A stretch of DNA of 64,000 bases from Enterobacter sp. SA187 (GTDB taxonomy: Bacteria; Pseudomonadota; Gammaproteobacteria; Enterobacterales; Enterobacteriaceae): NCBI RefSeq assembly GCF_001888805.2, contig NZ_CP019113.1, positions 3,472,001-3,536,000 on the forward strand, read 5' to 3'. Position numbers and translations under genes: made by a program. A model generated the notes under the pieces. It made no database searches. It saw nothing but the letters and a program-made list of their open reading frames with translations, and was not told the origin of the DNA. Below are positions 27,876 to 36,529 of the stretch, in pieces (positions within the stretch are counted from its first letter, which is position 1; each line of letters begins with the position of its first letter).

Positions 27876-28757
27876 TTATTTATCCTGCCAGCTGAAACGG
27901 CGGGCGATGAGCATCAGTCCCTGCTCCAGCAGCAGACCTACGACGCCGATGATGACGATGGCGATGAGAATGTTTTCCACGTTGAGGTTGTTCCACTCGT
28001 TCCAGATCCAGAAGCCGATACCTGCGCCGCCGGTGAGCATTTCGGCAGCCACAATCACCAGCCAGGCGATGCCAATGGACAGCCGCACGCCGGTGAGCAC
28101 CGCGGGCAGTACCGCCGGGAACAGAATGCGGCGCAGCACCGTCCATTCAGAAAGCTGTAACACGCGGGCGACGTTGAGGTAGTCCGCAGGAATGCGCTTC
28201 ACCCCTTCGGCGGTGTTGATCACCATCGGCCAGATGGAGCAGATAAAAATGGTCCAGCTGGAGGCGGGCTCGGCTTTCTGAAACAGCAGCAGGCCAATCG
28301 GCAGCCAGGCCAGCGGGCTGACCGGACGCAGCAGCGCGATCAGCGGTGTGAACATGCGCGAGAAAAAGACAAAGCGGCCAATCAAAAAGCCGAGCGGGAT
28401 CCCCACCAGCGCCGCCAGCCCGAAACCTATCGCCACGCGCTGCAGGGAGGCCAGCACGTTCCAGCCGATGCCCATGTCGTTAGGCCCGTCGTTGTAAAAG
28501 GGATCGGCAAACAATGTCAGGGCGGAATCCAGGGTGGAGAGCGGCGTCGGGAAGCCTTTGCTGTTAATGGCGGCCAGCTGCCAGGCGACCACCAGCAGTC
28601 CCAGACCGAGCAGCGCGGGGATAATACGCTGCGCAACATCGCGCAGATGGCGATTCAGGCGCGGCGTGCGGCGGCGCACCTGCACCGGCGGCAGGACGAT
28701 CACTTCGCCCTGGGTGGTTTCCGGCTTAACGGTGATTTTTTTCTGTGCAAGTGTCAT
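27876..28757 (-). CDS. nasE: Nitrate ABC transporter permease NasE
   Basis: A 293-residue membrane protein with about six hydrophobic segments and the NtrB/SsuC-type permease fold. The EAA-type cytoplasmic loop is visible around ADYLNVARVLQLSEWTVLRRILFP (in part). ATG at 28757 (MTLAQKKITVK) follows the nasF stop by one base and has GGGG upstream. The longer open frame reads back through nasF and is rejected. Confidence 0.94.
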   Translation of the reverse strand: MTLAQKKITVKPETTQGEVIVLPPVQVRRRTPRLNRHLRDVAQRIIPALLGLGLLVVAWQLAAINSKGFPTPLSTLDSALTLFADPFYNDGPNDMGIGWNVLASLQRVAIGFGLAALVGIPLGFLIGRFVFFSRMFTPLIALLRPVSPLAWLPIGLLLFQKAEPASSWTIFICSIWPMVINTAEGVKRIPADYLNVARVLQLSEWTVLRRILFPAVLPAVLTGVRLSIGIAWLVIVAAEMLTGGAGIGFWIWNEWNNLNVENILIAIVIIGVVGLLLEQGLMLIARRFSWQDK

Positions 28758-28758
28758 G

Positions 28759-30018
28759 TCATGCCCCTTTACGTTGAATGGCAAAACGGCTGGCGTACCC
28801 TTCCGGATCGGTGCCGTTCCAGACGGTGCCGTCAATAAGCGTGCTGGCGCGCAGCGGTGAAGAAGGCAGCGAAATCCCCCCGACCTGGGCGGCGGCATCG
28901 CTGAAGATGTCGGTGCGGTTGATGCGAGCCGCGATGGCGGCATAGTCCGGTGCGGTTTTAAGCAGTCCCCAGCGTCTGAACTGGGTCAGGAACCACATGC
29001 CGTCGGAGTGCCACGGATAGTTAACCTGTCCCTCATTGAAGAAACGGATGGCGTGGGCGTCCTGCCAGCGGCGGCCTGCGCCGTTGTCGTACTCCCCCAG
29101 CAGACGGCCGGTAAGAAACTGTTCTTTGGTATTAAGCCAGGCGCGACGGGCAAGAATGCGCGCGGTTTCGCGTTTGTTTTCCGCCGAGGCGTCGATCCAG
29201 CGGGCGGCCTCCAGCACCGCCGCCACCAGCGCCCGCGCGGTGTGCGGATTCTGCTCCACCCAGGCGCGGCGGGTGCCGAGGATTTTTTCCGGATGATCGG
29301 GCCAGATCTCCTGCGAGGTCGCTGCGGTAAAGCCGATGCGATCGTTAATGGCGCGGGTGTTCCACGGCTCGCCGACGCAAAACCCGACCATATTGCCGAT
29401 ACGCATGTTCATCACCATCTGCGGCGGCGGCACCACCACGGTGCGGATATCGTCAAAGGGGTTGATCCCGGCGTTAGCCAGCCAGTAGTAGAGCCACATG
29501 GCATGGGTGCCGGTCGGAAAGGTGTGTGCGAAGGTGTAGCTGCCTGGCGCGCTCTGGCCGATCAGGGTTTTCAGTCCGGCGGCATCACGAATGCCTTTCT
29601 CCTGCAACTCCGCCGACAGGGTGATCGCCTGGCCGTTCTGGTTCAGCGTCATCAGGTTCGCCATCGCCTGGGGTTTGGGGCCGATGCCCATCTCCAGCCC
29701 GTAAAGCAGCCCGTACAGCACGTGCGCCGCATCCAGCTCGCCGGAAGTAAGTTTGTCGCGCACCGCCGCCCAACTGGCTTCTTTGGTTGGTACAAGGGTG
29801 ATGCCATATTTTTTATCGAAGCCTTTAAGGGCGGCGATCACCAGCGGCGCGCAGTCGGTAAGCGGGATAAAACCGACGCGCACGATCTGCTGCTCCGGCT
29901 TGTCAGAGCCTGCCGCATAAGCCGCCTGCATCACGCCCGGTAACAACAGGCTGCCGCCCATAACGGCGGTGGCCTGTAACAGGCGTCGGCGGGAAAGAGA
30001 AAAGGTTGAATCAGCCAT
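28759..30018 (-). CDS. nasF: Nitrate ABC transporter periplasmic binding protein NasF
   Basis: A 419-residue NrtA-like solute-binding protein. The N-terminus is a twin-arginine signal (SLSRRRLLQATAVMGG, then a hydrophobic core ending AAYA), so export as a folded protein is likely. The NrtA-type ligand region LTDCAPLVIAALKGF, GTHAMWLYYWL and GFCVGEPWN is present. ATG at 30018 has AGGAG about 7 bp upstream. First gene of the nas operon, preceded by a leader of about 110 nt with a factor-independent terminator. Confidence 0.95.
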   Translation of the reverse strand: MADSTFSLSRRRLLQATAVMGGSLLLPGVMQAAYAAGSDKPEQQIVRVGFIPLTDCAPLVIAALKGFDKKYGITLVPTKEASWAAVRDKLTSGELDAAHVLYGLLYGLEMGIGPKPQAMANLMTLNQNGQAITLSAELQEKGIRDAAGLKTLIGQSAPGSYTFAHTFPTGTHAMWLYYWLANAGINPFDDIRTVVVPPPQMVMNMRIGNMVGFCVGEPWNTRAINDRIGFTAATSQEIWPDHPEKILGTRRAWVEQNPHTARALVAAVLEAARWIDASAENKRETARILARRAWLNTKEQFLTGRLLGEYDNGAGRRWQDAHAIRFFNEGQVNYPWHSDGMWFLTQFRRWGLLKTAPDYAAIAARINRTDIFSDAAAQVGGISLPSSPLRASTLIDGTVWNGTDPEGYASRFAIQRKGA

Positions 30019-30033
30019 CACCACTCCTGAAGC

Positions 30034-30073
30034 AAAAAAAAGCGCCCGGCAGTGCTTTCGCACCGCAGGACGC
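30034..30073 (-). terminator. nasF leader terminator (NasR-antiterminated attenuator)
   Basis: Minus strand: GCGTCC-TGC-GGTGC, GAAA loop, GCAC-TGCC-GGGCGC, then eight T residues. It sits in the leader before nasF rather than after a gene. In Klebsiella this element stops transcription unless NasR binds the leader with nitrate or nitrite. Confidence 0.88.
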
Positions 30074-30095
30074 CTTTATCCTCAAAACCTGCCTG

Positions 30096-30108
30096 CCGCC
30101 ATTGGCGG
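30096..30108 (-). promoter_or_regulatory. Leader hairpin upstream of the nas attenuator
   Basis: A GC-rich inverted repeat CCGCC-N3-GGCGG in the predicted nasF leader RNA, between the inferred start (about 30127) and the terminator. Its place matches the NasR-binding hairpin of Klebsiella; the exact ANTAR loop was not assigned. Confidence 0.5.
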
Positions 30109-30137
30109 GCCGGTTCAGTATGTTGTGACAGGAGTAA

Positions 30138-30153
30138 TGCAAAGGGGATGCCA
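30138..30153 (-). promoter_or_regulatory. Sigma-54 promoter of the nas operon
   Basis: On the minus strand TGGCAT-CCCCT-TTGCA matches the -24/-12 consensus, with GG and GC separated by 10 bp. Transcription should start near 30127. Klebsiella nasF is NtrC-dependent; GTGCA half-sites at 30296-30300 and 30318-30322 might belong to activator sites but are weak evidence. Confidence 0.88.
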
Positions 30154-30189
30154 GGTTTCAACCCCTCACCCCGGCCGTCTCCGCAGATC

Positions 30190-30273
30190 GTAGGCCCGGC
30201 AAGCCTGCGCCGCCGGGCGGGACGGACGGCACGATGTCTGTTGCCGGGTGGCGCTGCGCTTACCCGGCCTACA
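30190..30273. repeat. REP pair (BIME) upstream of the nas promoter
   Basis: Two oppositely oriented REP palindromes: GTAGGCCCGGCAAGCC...GCCGGGC at 30190-30218 and TTGCCGGGTGGCGC...CCCGGCCTACA at 30241-30273. They lie between the nasR 3' end and the nas promoter. Confidence 0.85.
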
Positions 30274-30337
30274 CTGAATCCCGCGCACCGGGCATGTGCA
30301 TCTTTTGCCCGTAAACCGTGCAACTACTCCTTTTGGA

Positions 30338-31519
30338 TTACTGCCAGAGATTTTTCACCGTTAACAGCGCCCGGGCGATCTCCACCATGCGCTGGTTTTT
30401 GTCCATCGCCATTTTGCGCAGGCACTGCCATGCCTGCTCTTCGGTCATATTCTGGTGTGTCATCAGCACGTGCTTGGCGCTGTCGATCACCTTGCGCTCG
30501 TCGAGGGAGGCTTTCAGCGACGCCAGCTGCGTAGTGAGCTGATCCAGTTCGCGCGCCTGCTGGCGCACCAGCGGCAACAGCTGATGATCAGAGCACAGCG
30601 ACAGCCCCTCCCCGGCGGGTTCAAGAAAGGCGGCGCTTAGCGGCGGGGCCTGATCCTCTTCCGCCAGTAAGGTCGCCACGGTATGCATCAGGGCGTCGAT
30701 CAGTGATTCTTCCAGCGCGCGTAGCTGTTCCAGCCGCTGCGTGTGCAGCACAAACCAGCGCAGCGCGTTTTCCCCCTGATCCTGCGGCGGCTGACGGGTA
30801 CAGGCCAGACGACGCAGCTGTTCGATCTCCAGCGTCGCCCCGCAGCGGGCGTGAAAAATGTCGCTCAGTTCGCCGGTGGTGAGCGAAAGGAAAGTATCAA
30901 AACAGGGCTGCTGACCGTCGATGCGATCCACCAGCCGCTGGCGCAGGGCGTCGCTGAAATGACCGAGGGTAAAACCAAGCGCCCCCAGCGCCCGCTCCTG
31001 CCCCGCCAGCTCTTTACCCTGCATCAGGCTGTAGAGCGCCACCAGCGGCTGCACAATGCGCGGATCGTCGAGGGTGTCGTTCAGCTGCGGCACAATACTT
31101 AACAGATGACGGATGGTGGCACTGAACTGTTCCATGGCTTCCGCTGCTTCTGTTCGTTGTTCGTGCACGCGCTGACGTAATTCAGGCAGCTGTTCCAGCC
31201 CCCAGAGCGCGGAGGCGATACGCTGGCACAGGGCGCTGCTGTTCAGCGGCTGGTCAAAACGCAGCAGCGGCAGCAGCGCCTGCCGTTGTTCATCCACCAG
31301 CGCGCGGCTGGCGCGACACTCGGCTTCATACAATCGCCCCTGCGAACAGAGCCAGATGTTGGAAGCGCCGCGTTCGCACTGTAGCATATGCACCAGATGG
31401 CAGATCCTGCTTGCCAGCTCACCCGACTGCGCCAGCTGGCGGAGTTGTTGTTTCTGGATCTGGCGCGCGTAACGAAACCAGTCGATGGCGCTGTTCGCGC
31501 GGTCAGCATTTATGGTCAT
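30338..31519 (-). CDS. nasR: Nitrate/nitrite-responsive transcription antiterminator NasR
   Basis: A 393-residue protein, the length reported for Klebsiella NasR. The N-terminal NIT nitrate-sensing domain (about 40-290; LVHMLQCERGASNIWLC) is followed by a C-terminal ANTAR RNA-binding domain (QLTTQLASLKASLDERKVI, then a three-helix segment ending about 388). It binds nasF leader RNA to prevent termination when nitrate or nitrite is present. ATG at 31519 has GGGAG upstream. It is transcribed toward nasF, about 210 bp upstream of the nas promoter. Confidence 0.94.
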   Translation of the reverse strand: MTINADRANSAIDWFRYARQIQKQQLRQLAQSGELASRICHLVHMLQCERGASNIWLCSQGRLYEAECRASRALVDEQRQALLPLLRFDQPLNSSALCQRIASALWGLEQLPELRQRVHEQRTEAAEAMEQFSATIRHLLSIVPQLNDTLDDPRIVQPLVALYSLMQGKELAGQERALGALGFTLGHFSDALRQRLVDRIDGQQPCFDTFLSLTTGELSDIFHARCGATLEIEQLRRLACTRQPPQDQGENALRWFVLHTQRLEQLRALEESLIDALMHTVATLLAEEDQAPPLSAAFLEPAGEGLSLCSDHQLLPLVRQQARELDQLTTQLASLKASLDERKVIDSAKHVLMTHQNMTEEQAWQCLRKMAMDKNQRMVEIARALLTVKNLWQ

Positions 31520-31585
31520 GCTTATTCTCCCGGTCAATGTGTCCGCTGAATAAAGCAATAATCATGCCTTGTCGAAGGAGTGAAA

Positions 31586-31939
31586 ATGCAAAAGATAGTG
31601 ATCGTCGCCAGCGGCGCGGCGTACGGCAGTGAATCCCTGTTTAACAGTCTGCGTCTGGCTATCGCCCTGCGTGAGCAGGATCCTGCCCCCGAACTGCGGC
31701 TGTTTTTAATGTCCGATGCCGTCACCGCCGGGCTGCGCGGCCAGCGTCCTGCCGAAGGCTATAACATTCAGCAGATGCTGGAGATCCTCACCGCGCAAAA
31801 CGTGCCGGTGAAGCTGTGCAAAACCTGCACCGATGGACGCGGCATCAGCGCGTTGCCGCTGGTAGAGGGTGTGGAAATCGGCACCCTGGTGGAGCTGGCG
31901 CAGTGGACGCTGGCGGCAGACAAAGTGCTGACTTTTTAA
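31586..31939 (+). CDS. ychN: DsrE/F-like sulfur relay family protein YchN
   Basis: A 117-residue protein, same length as E. coli YchN, a hexameric DsrE/DsrF-fold protein of unknown function. The conserved cysteine segment KLCKTCTDGRGIS is present. ATG at 31586 has GGAG 5-6 bp upstream; the GTG two codons earlier overlaps this site. Divergent from nasR. Confidence 0.93.
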   Translation: MQKIVIVASGAAYGSESLFNSLRLAIALREQDPAPELRLFLMSDAVTAGLRGQRPAEGYNIQQMLEILTAQNVPVKLCKTCTDGRGISALPLVEGVEIGTLVELAQWTLAADKVLTF

Positions 31940-31987
31940 TAATCACGCTGCTTTAATATATATTTCTTATAGATGTCATACGGGCAT

Positions 31988-32014
31988 CAAGTTTGCCTGC
32001 TGCGTTGCCGATAG
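31988..32014 (+). promoter_or_regulatory. Candidate sigma-28 (FliA) promoter
   Basis: CAAG-N15-GCCGATAG, close to TAAA-N15-GCCGATAA, located 33 bp before the chemoreceptor ATG. It would place this receptor in the flagellar regulon. Confidence 0.65.
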
Positions 32015-32046
32015 CTTTTTTATAACAACACAGCAGGTACAACATC

Positions 32047-33831
32047 ATGATCAGGTCCATTCGCGCGCGCATTATTGTGGCGACAGCAGGCTGTCTGGCT
32101 ATCGCTTTGCTTCTTAACACTATTATTAATTATCAGGTGGCCCGTCAGGACAACCAGCAGACCCGGCAGGATATTTTAACCAGCACGAGTAACAGCCACA
32201 GTCTGGCAATCGCCGACTGGGTGAACAGCAAGATGACGATGATCGCCTCGTTACAGAGCGTGGCGGTGCAGGACGATCCGGTGCCGGTCTTCAAACAGAT
32301 CGCTCAGGCGGGCGGTTTTACTAACGTTTATGTCGGCAATGCGGCGAAAACCGCCAAATTCTCCGATCCCACCGGCGTGCCCGCAGATTACGATCCCACT
32401 ATCCGCCCCTGGTATCAGCAGGTGCTGAAAGCCGATGCGCCAGTGGTCACCGCGCCCTATGTGGACGCGGGCACCGGTAAGTTGGTGGTGACCTTTGCGG
32501 TGCCGGTGAAAGTGAACGGTACGCTGACGGCGGTGGTGGCCGGTGATGTGACCATGGACAGCGTGGTGGCGAACGTACAGGGTATTCAGCCCACGCCGCA
32601 AAGCAGCGGCCTGCTGCTGGACAGCGACGGCACGGTGATCGCCGCCAGCGACCCCGCGCTGACCTTAAAACCCTTCAGCGACGCCATCCAGGGCGTGGAA
32701 TTCAGCGCCCTTAAAGCGGGTCACGCTGAAGACGGCACGCTGGCCGGTGCCGACAAAACCCTGCTCGCCTCGCCGGTGAAAGGCACACAGTGGCTGCTGG
32801 TGGTGGCGCTGGATGACAATGATGCCACCAGCGGACTGAGCGCCCAGCTTAAAGCTTCGGCGCTGTCGCTTGTCGTGCTGGTGCTTACTGGCGGCGCGGT
32901 GATGCACTGGCTGGTGGCGACCCTGCTTAAACGCCTGGTCACCATCCGCGATGCGATGCACGCCATCAGCAACGGCACCGACGATCTGTCCCAGCGTCTG
33001 CCGGAAAACGGCAACGATGAGGTGGCGGAGATCGCCCGTGCCTTTAACGCCTTCAGCGATAAGCTGGCGGTGGTGATGGTCAAACTGCGGGATTCCAGTA
33101 CCTCGGTGAAATTCGCCGCCCGGGAGATCGCCGCCGGTAACCAGGATCTCTCCGGACGTACTGAACAGGCCGCCTCCAGTCTGCGCGGCACTGCCAGCGC
33201 CATCGAGCAGATCACCGCCTCGGTGGGCCAGTCCACCGATTCCGCCGCCCTGGCCAATACCCAGGCGCAGGCCGCCTCTGAAGCCGCATCACGCGGTGGC
33301 GACGTGGTGAAACAGGCGATCACCACCATGCAGTCTATTGAAGAGGCATCGTCCAAAATCGGCGACATCACCAGCGTCATCGACGGCATCGCCTTCCAGA
33401 CCAATATTCTGGCGCTGAACGCCGCGGTGGAAGCGGCGCGGGCCGGGGAACAGGGCCGCGGTTTCGCCGTGGTGGCCGGGGAAGTGCGAACCCTTGCCAG
33501 CCGCAGCGCGCAGGCGGCGAAGGAGATCAAATCGCTGATCGAATCCACCACCCAGAGCGTGTCGACCGGCTCACGTTATGTGCGGCTGGCAGGGGAAAGC
33601 ATGGGGGATATTGTATCGGGCATCGACAGCGTATCGGTGATCATGCGTGAAATCACCGTCGCCACCAGCGAGCAGATGAAAGGCATTCAGGAAATTAACC
33701 ACGCGGTGATCGACCTTGACCGCATGGTGCAGCAGAACGCTGAGCTGGTAGTGGAATCTGCGGCAGCGGCGGATGCGCTGCAATTGCAGGCAGCGGAGCT
33801 GGCGGAAACCGCCGGGCACTTCCGCATCTGA
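32047..33831 (+). CDS. Methyl-accepting chemotaxis protein with dCache sensor
   Basis: A 594-residue chemoreceptor. One membrane segment (about 8-28) is followed by a periplasmic double-Cache domain (about 35-275), a second membrane segment (about 278-298), HAMP, and the signalling domain with hairpin tip AFQTNILALNAAVEAARAGEQGRGFAVVAGEVRTLA. The sensor contains Y-N4-R-P-W-Y (YDPTIRPWYQQ) and later PYVDAGTGK and GDVTMD, resembling the amino-acid-binding dCache_1 motif of PctA-type receptors; ligand assignment is inference. No C-terminal NWETF-like CheR tether is seen. Ribosome site is weak. Confidence 0.93.
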   Translation: MIRSIRARIIVATAGCLAIALLLNTIINYQVARQDNQQTRQDILTSTSNSHSLAIADWVNSKMTMIASLQSVAVQDDPVPVFKQIAQAGGFTNVYVGNAAKTAKFSDPTGVPADYDPTIRPWYQQVLKADAPVVTAPYVDAGTGKLVVTFAVPVKVNGTLTAVVAGDVTMDSVVANVQGIQPTPQSSGLLLDSDGTVIAASDPALTLKPFSDAIQGVEFSALKAGHAEDGTLAGADKTLLASPVKGTQWLLVVALDDNDATSGLSAQLKASALSLVVLVLTGGAVMHWLVATLLKRLVTIRDAMHAISNGTDDLSQRLPENGNDEVAEIARAFNAFSDKLAVVMVKLRDSSTSVKFAAREIAAGNQDLSGRTEQAASSLRGTASAIEQITASVGQSTDSAALANTQAQAASEAASRGGDVVKQAITTMQSIEEASSKIGDITSVIDGIAFQTNILALNAAVEAARAGEQGRGFAVVAGEVRTLASRSAQAAKEIKSLIESTTQSVSTGSRYVRLAGESMGDIVSGIDSVSVIMREITVATSEQMKGIQEINHAVIDLDRMVQQNAELVVESAAAADALQLQAAELAETAGHFRI

Positions 33832-33865
33832 GTCTACGGCAGCGCGGCGTGCGCTGCCGGTCCTG

Positions 33866-34561
33866 TCAGGCAAAACCTGGCTGCATCTCCGGGCCGGGTT
33901 TTTCGTCGCATAATAAGCGGCGTACTTTACCCACCAGATCGTTTAAGCAGTCGTCGTGCATGCCGAGCTTAATCAGCTCCTGCTCCAGCGAGAAAAGATA
34001 CTGCGCGTTGGTGCCGAGCGGGCCGCTGGCGGCGGCAATCAGCGGGGCGATCACCTGGGCGCGGGTATCGGATTCATAAAGCGCATGTCGCGGATCCATA
34101 ATAAAGACCAGCGCGTTAATGGTACGGCCATCGTCGAGGGTGAGTTTGCACCAGCTCGGCAGATAGCAGCCGGTGATCATCTCGCGCTTCCACAGCAGCG
34201 AAAGTTCGTCGTGCAGGGTGTCATCGGCGAGCCGGTAGGCCACGCCCGTGGTGCGTCCGCCCTCTTTCAGGGCAAGCATGCGACCCGGCTGGCAGGCGCT
34301 GCCCCGTCCGGCGGTCAGGCGCAGGCAAAAGGCACGATGCCAGCCAACCAGGGTGCCGGTACAGGATTCGGTATATTCCAGCGCCGGGTTCCACATCAGG
34401 GAGCCATAGCCAAAAATCCACACCGGGCCATCGTCCGGGCGGCAGGCCAGGGTCGCCGCCAGCGAGGCTGCCCGCTGTTCTGCTGACCAGAGCAGGGATT
34501 CTTCTATCTCGCCAAAAGCCGTTTTACAGTCGGCCTTCATCAAAAAATCACGCGTTAACAT
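33866..34561 (-). CDS. chaC: Glutathione-specific gamma-glutamylcyclotransferase ChaC
   Basis: A 231-residue protein that cleaves glutathione to 5-oxoproline and Cys-Gly. The ligand loop GYGSLMWNP (about 51-59) and the catalytic glutamate region LLWKREMITGCYLP are present. Strong match to E. coli ChaC throughout, except for a divergent last 20 residues. Lies in the chaABC cluster. Confidence 0.95.
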   Translation of the reverse strand: MLTRDFLMKADCKTAFGEIEESLLWSAEQRAASLAATLACRPDDGPVWIFGYGSLMWNPALEYTESCTGTLVGWHRAFCLRLTAGRGSACQPGRMLALKEGGRTTGVAYRLADDTLHDELSLLWKREMITGCYLPSWCKLTLDDGRTINALVFIMDPRHALYESDTRAQVIAPLIAAASGPLGTNAQYLFSLEQELIKLGMHDDCLNDLVGKVRRLLCDEKPGPEMQPGFA

Positions 34562-34760
34562 CGTTTACCTCCACCACTGCGTGCATCCATGCGACTACTT
34601 TTTTGACGCCTTCCAGGCTTTTTTGGTGCTTTTTAAGAAAGCAACCCGCTACGACGATATGCAATTCACGGGCCGCTTGCAAGCCAGACGCAGGCGTAAG
34701 CGGCTCACTTATTGTTATCGGGCGGTGGAGGAAAATCTAAAGCGTATTTATTTCAGCTGA

Positions 34761-34991
34761 TTATTTCCTTTTGTGCCATTTGTCGTCATCACCCTTTTCA
34801 TAGTCATGTTTCACCGCTGCCCACGCCACTTTGTGGGCGGTCTCTTCACGGCTGGCATCGCCCTTGCGATCCTCTTTATCTTTGTACTGATCCCAGGCGC
34901 TGTTGAAGGCTTCTTTATAGATATCCTGCGCATGGGCAGGTAGCACATGTTGTACGCTGTCCGGTAAGTCGGTTCGGGATTTAAACGGCAT
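34761..34991 (-). CDS. chaB: ChaB family protein, putative cation transport regulator
   Basis: A 76-residue, highly charged protein (MPFKSRTDLPDSVQHVLPAHAQDIYKEAFNSAW in part) of the ChaB family. Proposed in E. coli to regulate the ChaA antiporter. ATG has a purine-rich site (CTGAGGAC) upstream. It lies divergent from chaA, about 275 bp away, in AT-rich DNA. Confidence 0.93.
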   Translation of the reverse strand: MPFKSRTDLPDSVQHVLPAHAQDIYKEAFNSAWDQYKDKEDRKGDASREETAHKVAWAAVKHDYEKGDDDKWHKRK

Positions 34992-35266
34992 GATAAGTCC
35001 TCAGTCAGGGATAAAACCTAAGTGTGGACGACAACCGGCATTGCTGCCAGCGCAGAGGTATTTTTGAAAATCAAACGATATAAATAACTGTTATTAATGG
35101 GTATAAATATAATATCTTATAAATATAGCCACTTCATATTGATAATATGATTTTCCCGTAAAATTAGGTAAACATAACACCGCTTATTAACAGGATCTGT
35201 TATTTTACCGGTCTGCTGAATTTTCAAACTAAACTTATTACGCACCTGCAAACACGGAGATGGATA

Positions 35267-36367
35267 ATGCCGACAACGATCGAGGCGGTTAAAACCCGCC
35301 ACAAGGAGACCTCCCTCATTTTCCCGGTAGTGGCCCTGGCAGTGCTGCTGCTGTGGGGAAGCAGCCAGTCACTGCCAGTGGTCATTGGTATCAACCTGCT
35401 GGCGCTGGTCGGGATATTAAGCAGCGCATTTAGTGTGGTACGCCATGCCGATGTTCTGGCACACCGCCTCGGCGAGCCTTACGGTTCATTAATTTTAAGT
35501 CTTTCCGTCGTTATTCTCGAAGTGAGCCTTATTTCCGCCCTGATGGCGACCGGCGATGCCGCGCCGACGCTGATGCGCGATACGCTCTATTCCATCATTA
35601 TGATTGTGACCGGCGGTCTGGTGGGCTTTTCACTGCTGCTGGGTGGTCAGAAATTCGCCACCCAGTATATGAATCTGTTTGGCATTAAACAGTATCTGAT
35701 CGCCCTCTTCCCGCTGGCGGTGATTGTGCTGGTCTTCCCCATGGCGCTGCCGGGCGGTAATTTCAGCACCTCGCAAGCCCTGCTGGTCGCGCTGATTTCC
35801 GCCGCCATGTACGGCGTTTTCCTGCTGATCCAGACCAAAACGCACCAGAGCCTGTTTGTTTACGAGCATGAAGATGATGGCGATGATGACGATCCGCACC
35901 ACGGCAAGCCCTCCGCGCACAGTAATCTGTGGCACGCGCTGTGGCTGATTATTCATCTGGTTGCGGTTATCGCCGTCACCAAAATGAACGCGAATCCGCT
36001 GGAAACGCTGCTGACGGAGCTTAACGCCCCTGTCGCCTTTACCGGTTTCCTGGTGGCGCTGCTGATCCTCTCGCCGGAAGGCCTGGGCGCGCTGCGCGCG
36101 GTGCTGAATAATCAGGTGCAGCGTGCGATGAACCTGTTCTTTGGTTCGGTGCTGGCGACCATTTCTCTGACCGTACCAGTAGTGACGCTGATCGCCTGGG
36201 CGACGGGTAACGATCTGGTGTTCAGCCTGGGCGGGCCGGAGATGATTGTTATGCTGTCCGCGCTGTTGCTGTGTCAGCTGTCATTCTCGACCGGTCGCAC
36301 CAATGTGCTGAACGGCGCGGCGCATCTGGCGCTGTTTATCGCCTATCTGATGACGATATTCGCCTGA
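35267..36367 (+). CDS. chaA: Sodium/calcium/potassium : proton antiporter ChaA
   Basis: A 366-residue inner-membrane CaCA-family antiporter with about 11 hydrophobic segments. Both alpha-repeat motifs are seen: GEPYGSLILSLSVVILEVSLI and LSPEGLGALRAVLNNQVQRA, with conserved Glu residues. An acidic/His cytoplasmic loop (HEDDGDDDDPHH, about 203-214) could bind cations. Expels Na+, Ca2+ or K+ at high pH. Ribosome site GGAGATGG precedes ATG. Confidence 0.95.
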   Translation: MPTTIEAVKTRHKETSLIFPVVALAVLLLWGSSQSLPVVIGINLLALVGILSSAFSVVRHADVLAHRLGEPYGSLILSLSVVILEVSLISALMATGDAAPTLMRDTLYSIIMIVTGGLVGFSLLLGGQKFATQYMNLFGIKQYLIALFPLAVIVLVFPMALPGGNFSTSQALLVALISAAMYGVFLLIQTKTHQSLFVYEHEDDGDDDDPHHGKPSAHSNLWHALWLIIHLVAVIAVTKMNANPLETLLTELNAPVAFTGFLVALLILSPEGLGALRAVLNNQVQRAMNLFFGSVLATISLTVPVVTLIAWATGNDLVFSLGGPEMIVMLSALLLCQLSFSTGRTNVLNGAAHLALFIAYLMTIFA

Positions 36368-36380
36368 CAACGGACGGGAG

Positions 36381-36468
36381 TGTAGGCCCGGCAAGCTTGC
36401 GCCGCCGGGCACAAAACCTGGCAAAGTGTTCGTTTTATGTCAGGTGTCGCTGCGCTAACCTGACCTAC
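36381..36468. repeat. REP element and degenerate partner
   Basis: TGTAGGCCCGGCAAGCTTGC...CCGGGC at 36381-36411 is a standard REP. The inverted GTCAGGTGTCGCTGCGC...CTGACCTAC at 36439-36468 is a diverged one. Lies between convergent chaA and kdsA. Confidence 0.75.
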
Positions 36469-36489
36469 TCAAAATAACGCTTACATAAG

Positions 36490-36520
36490 TGAAAACGTCA
36501 CGCCGGGATGGCGTGACGTC
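36490..36520 (-). terminator. kdsA terminator
   Basis: A 10-bp stem ACGTCACGCC/GGCGTGACGT followed on the minus strand by TTTTC. It would end the lolB-opposed operon running hemA to kdsA. Confidence 0.8.
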
Positions 36521-36529
36521 GGGCAGGAA

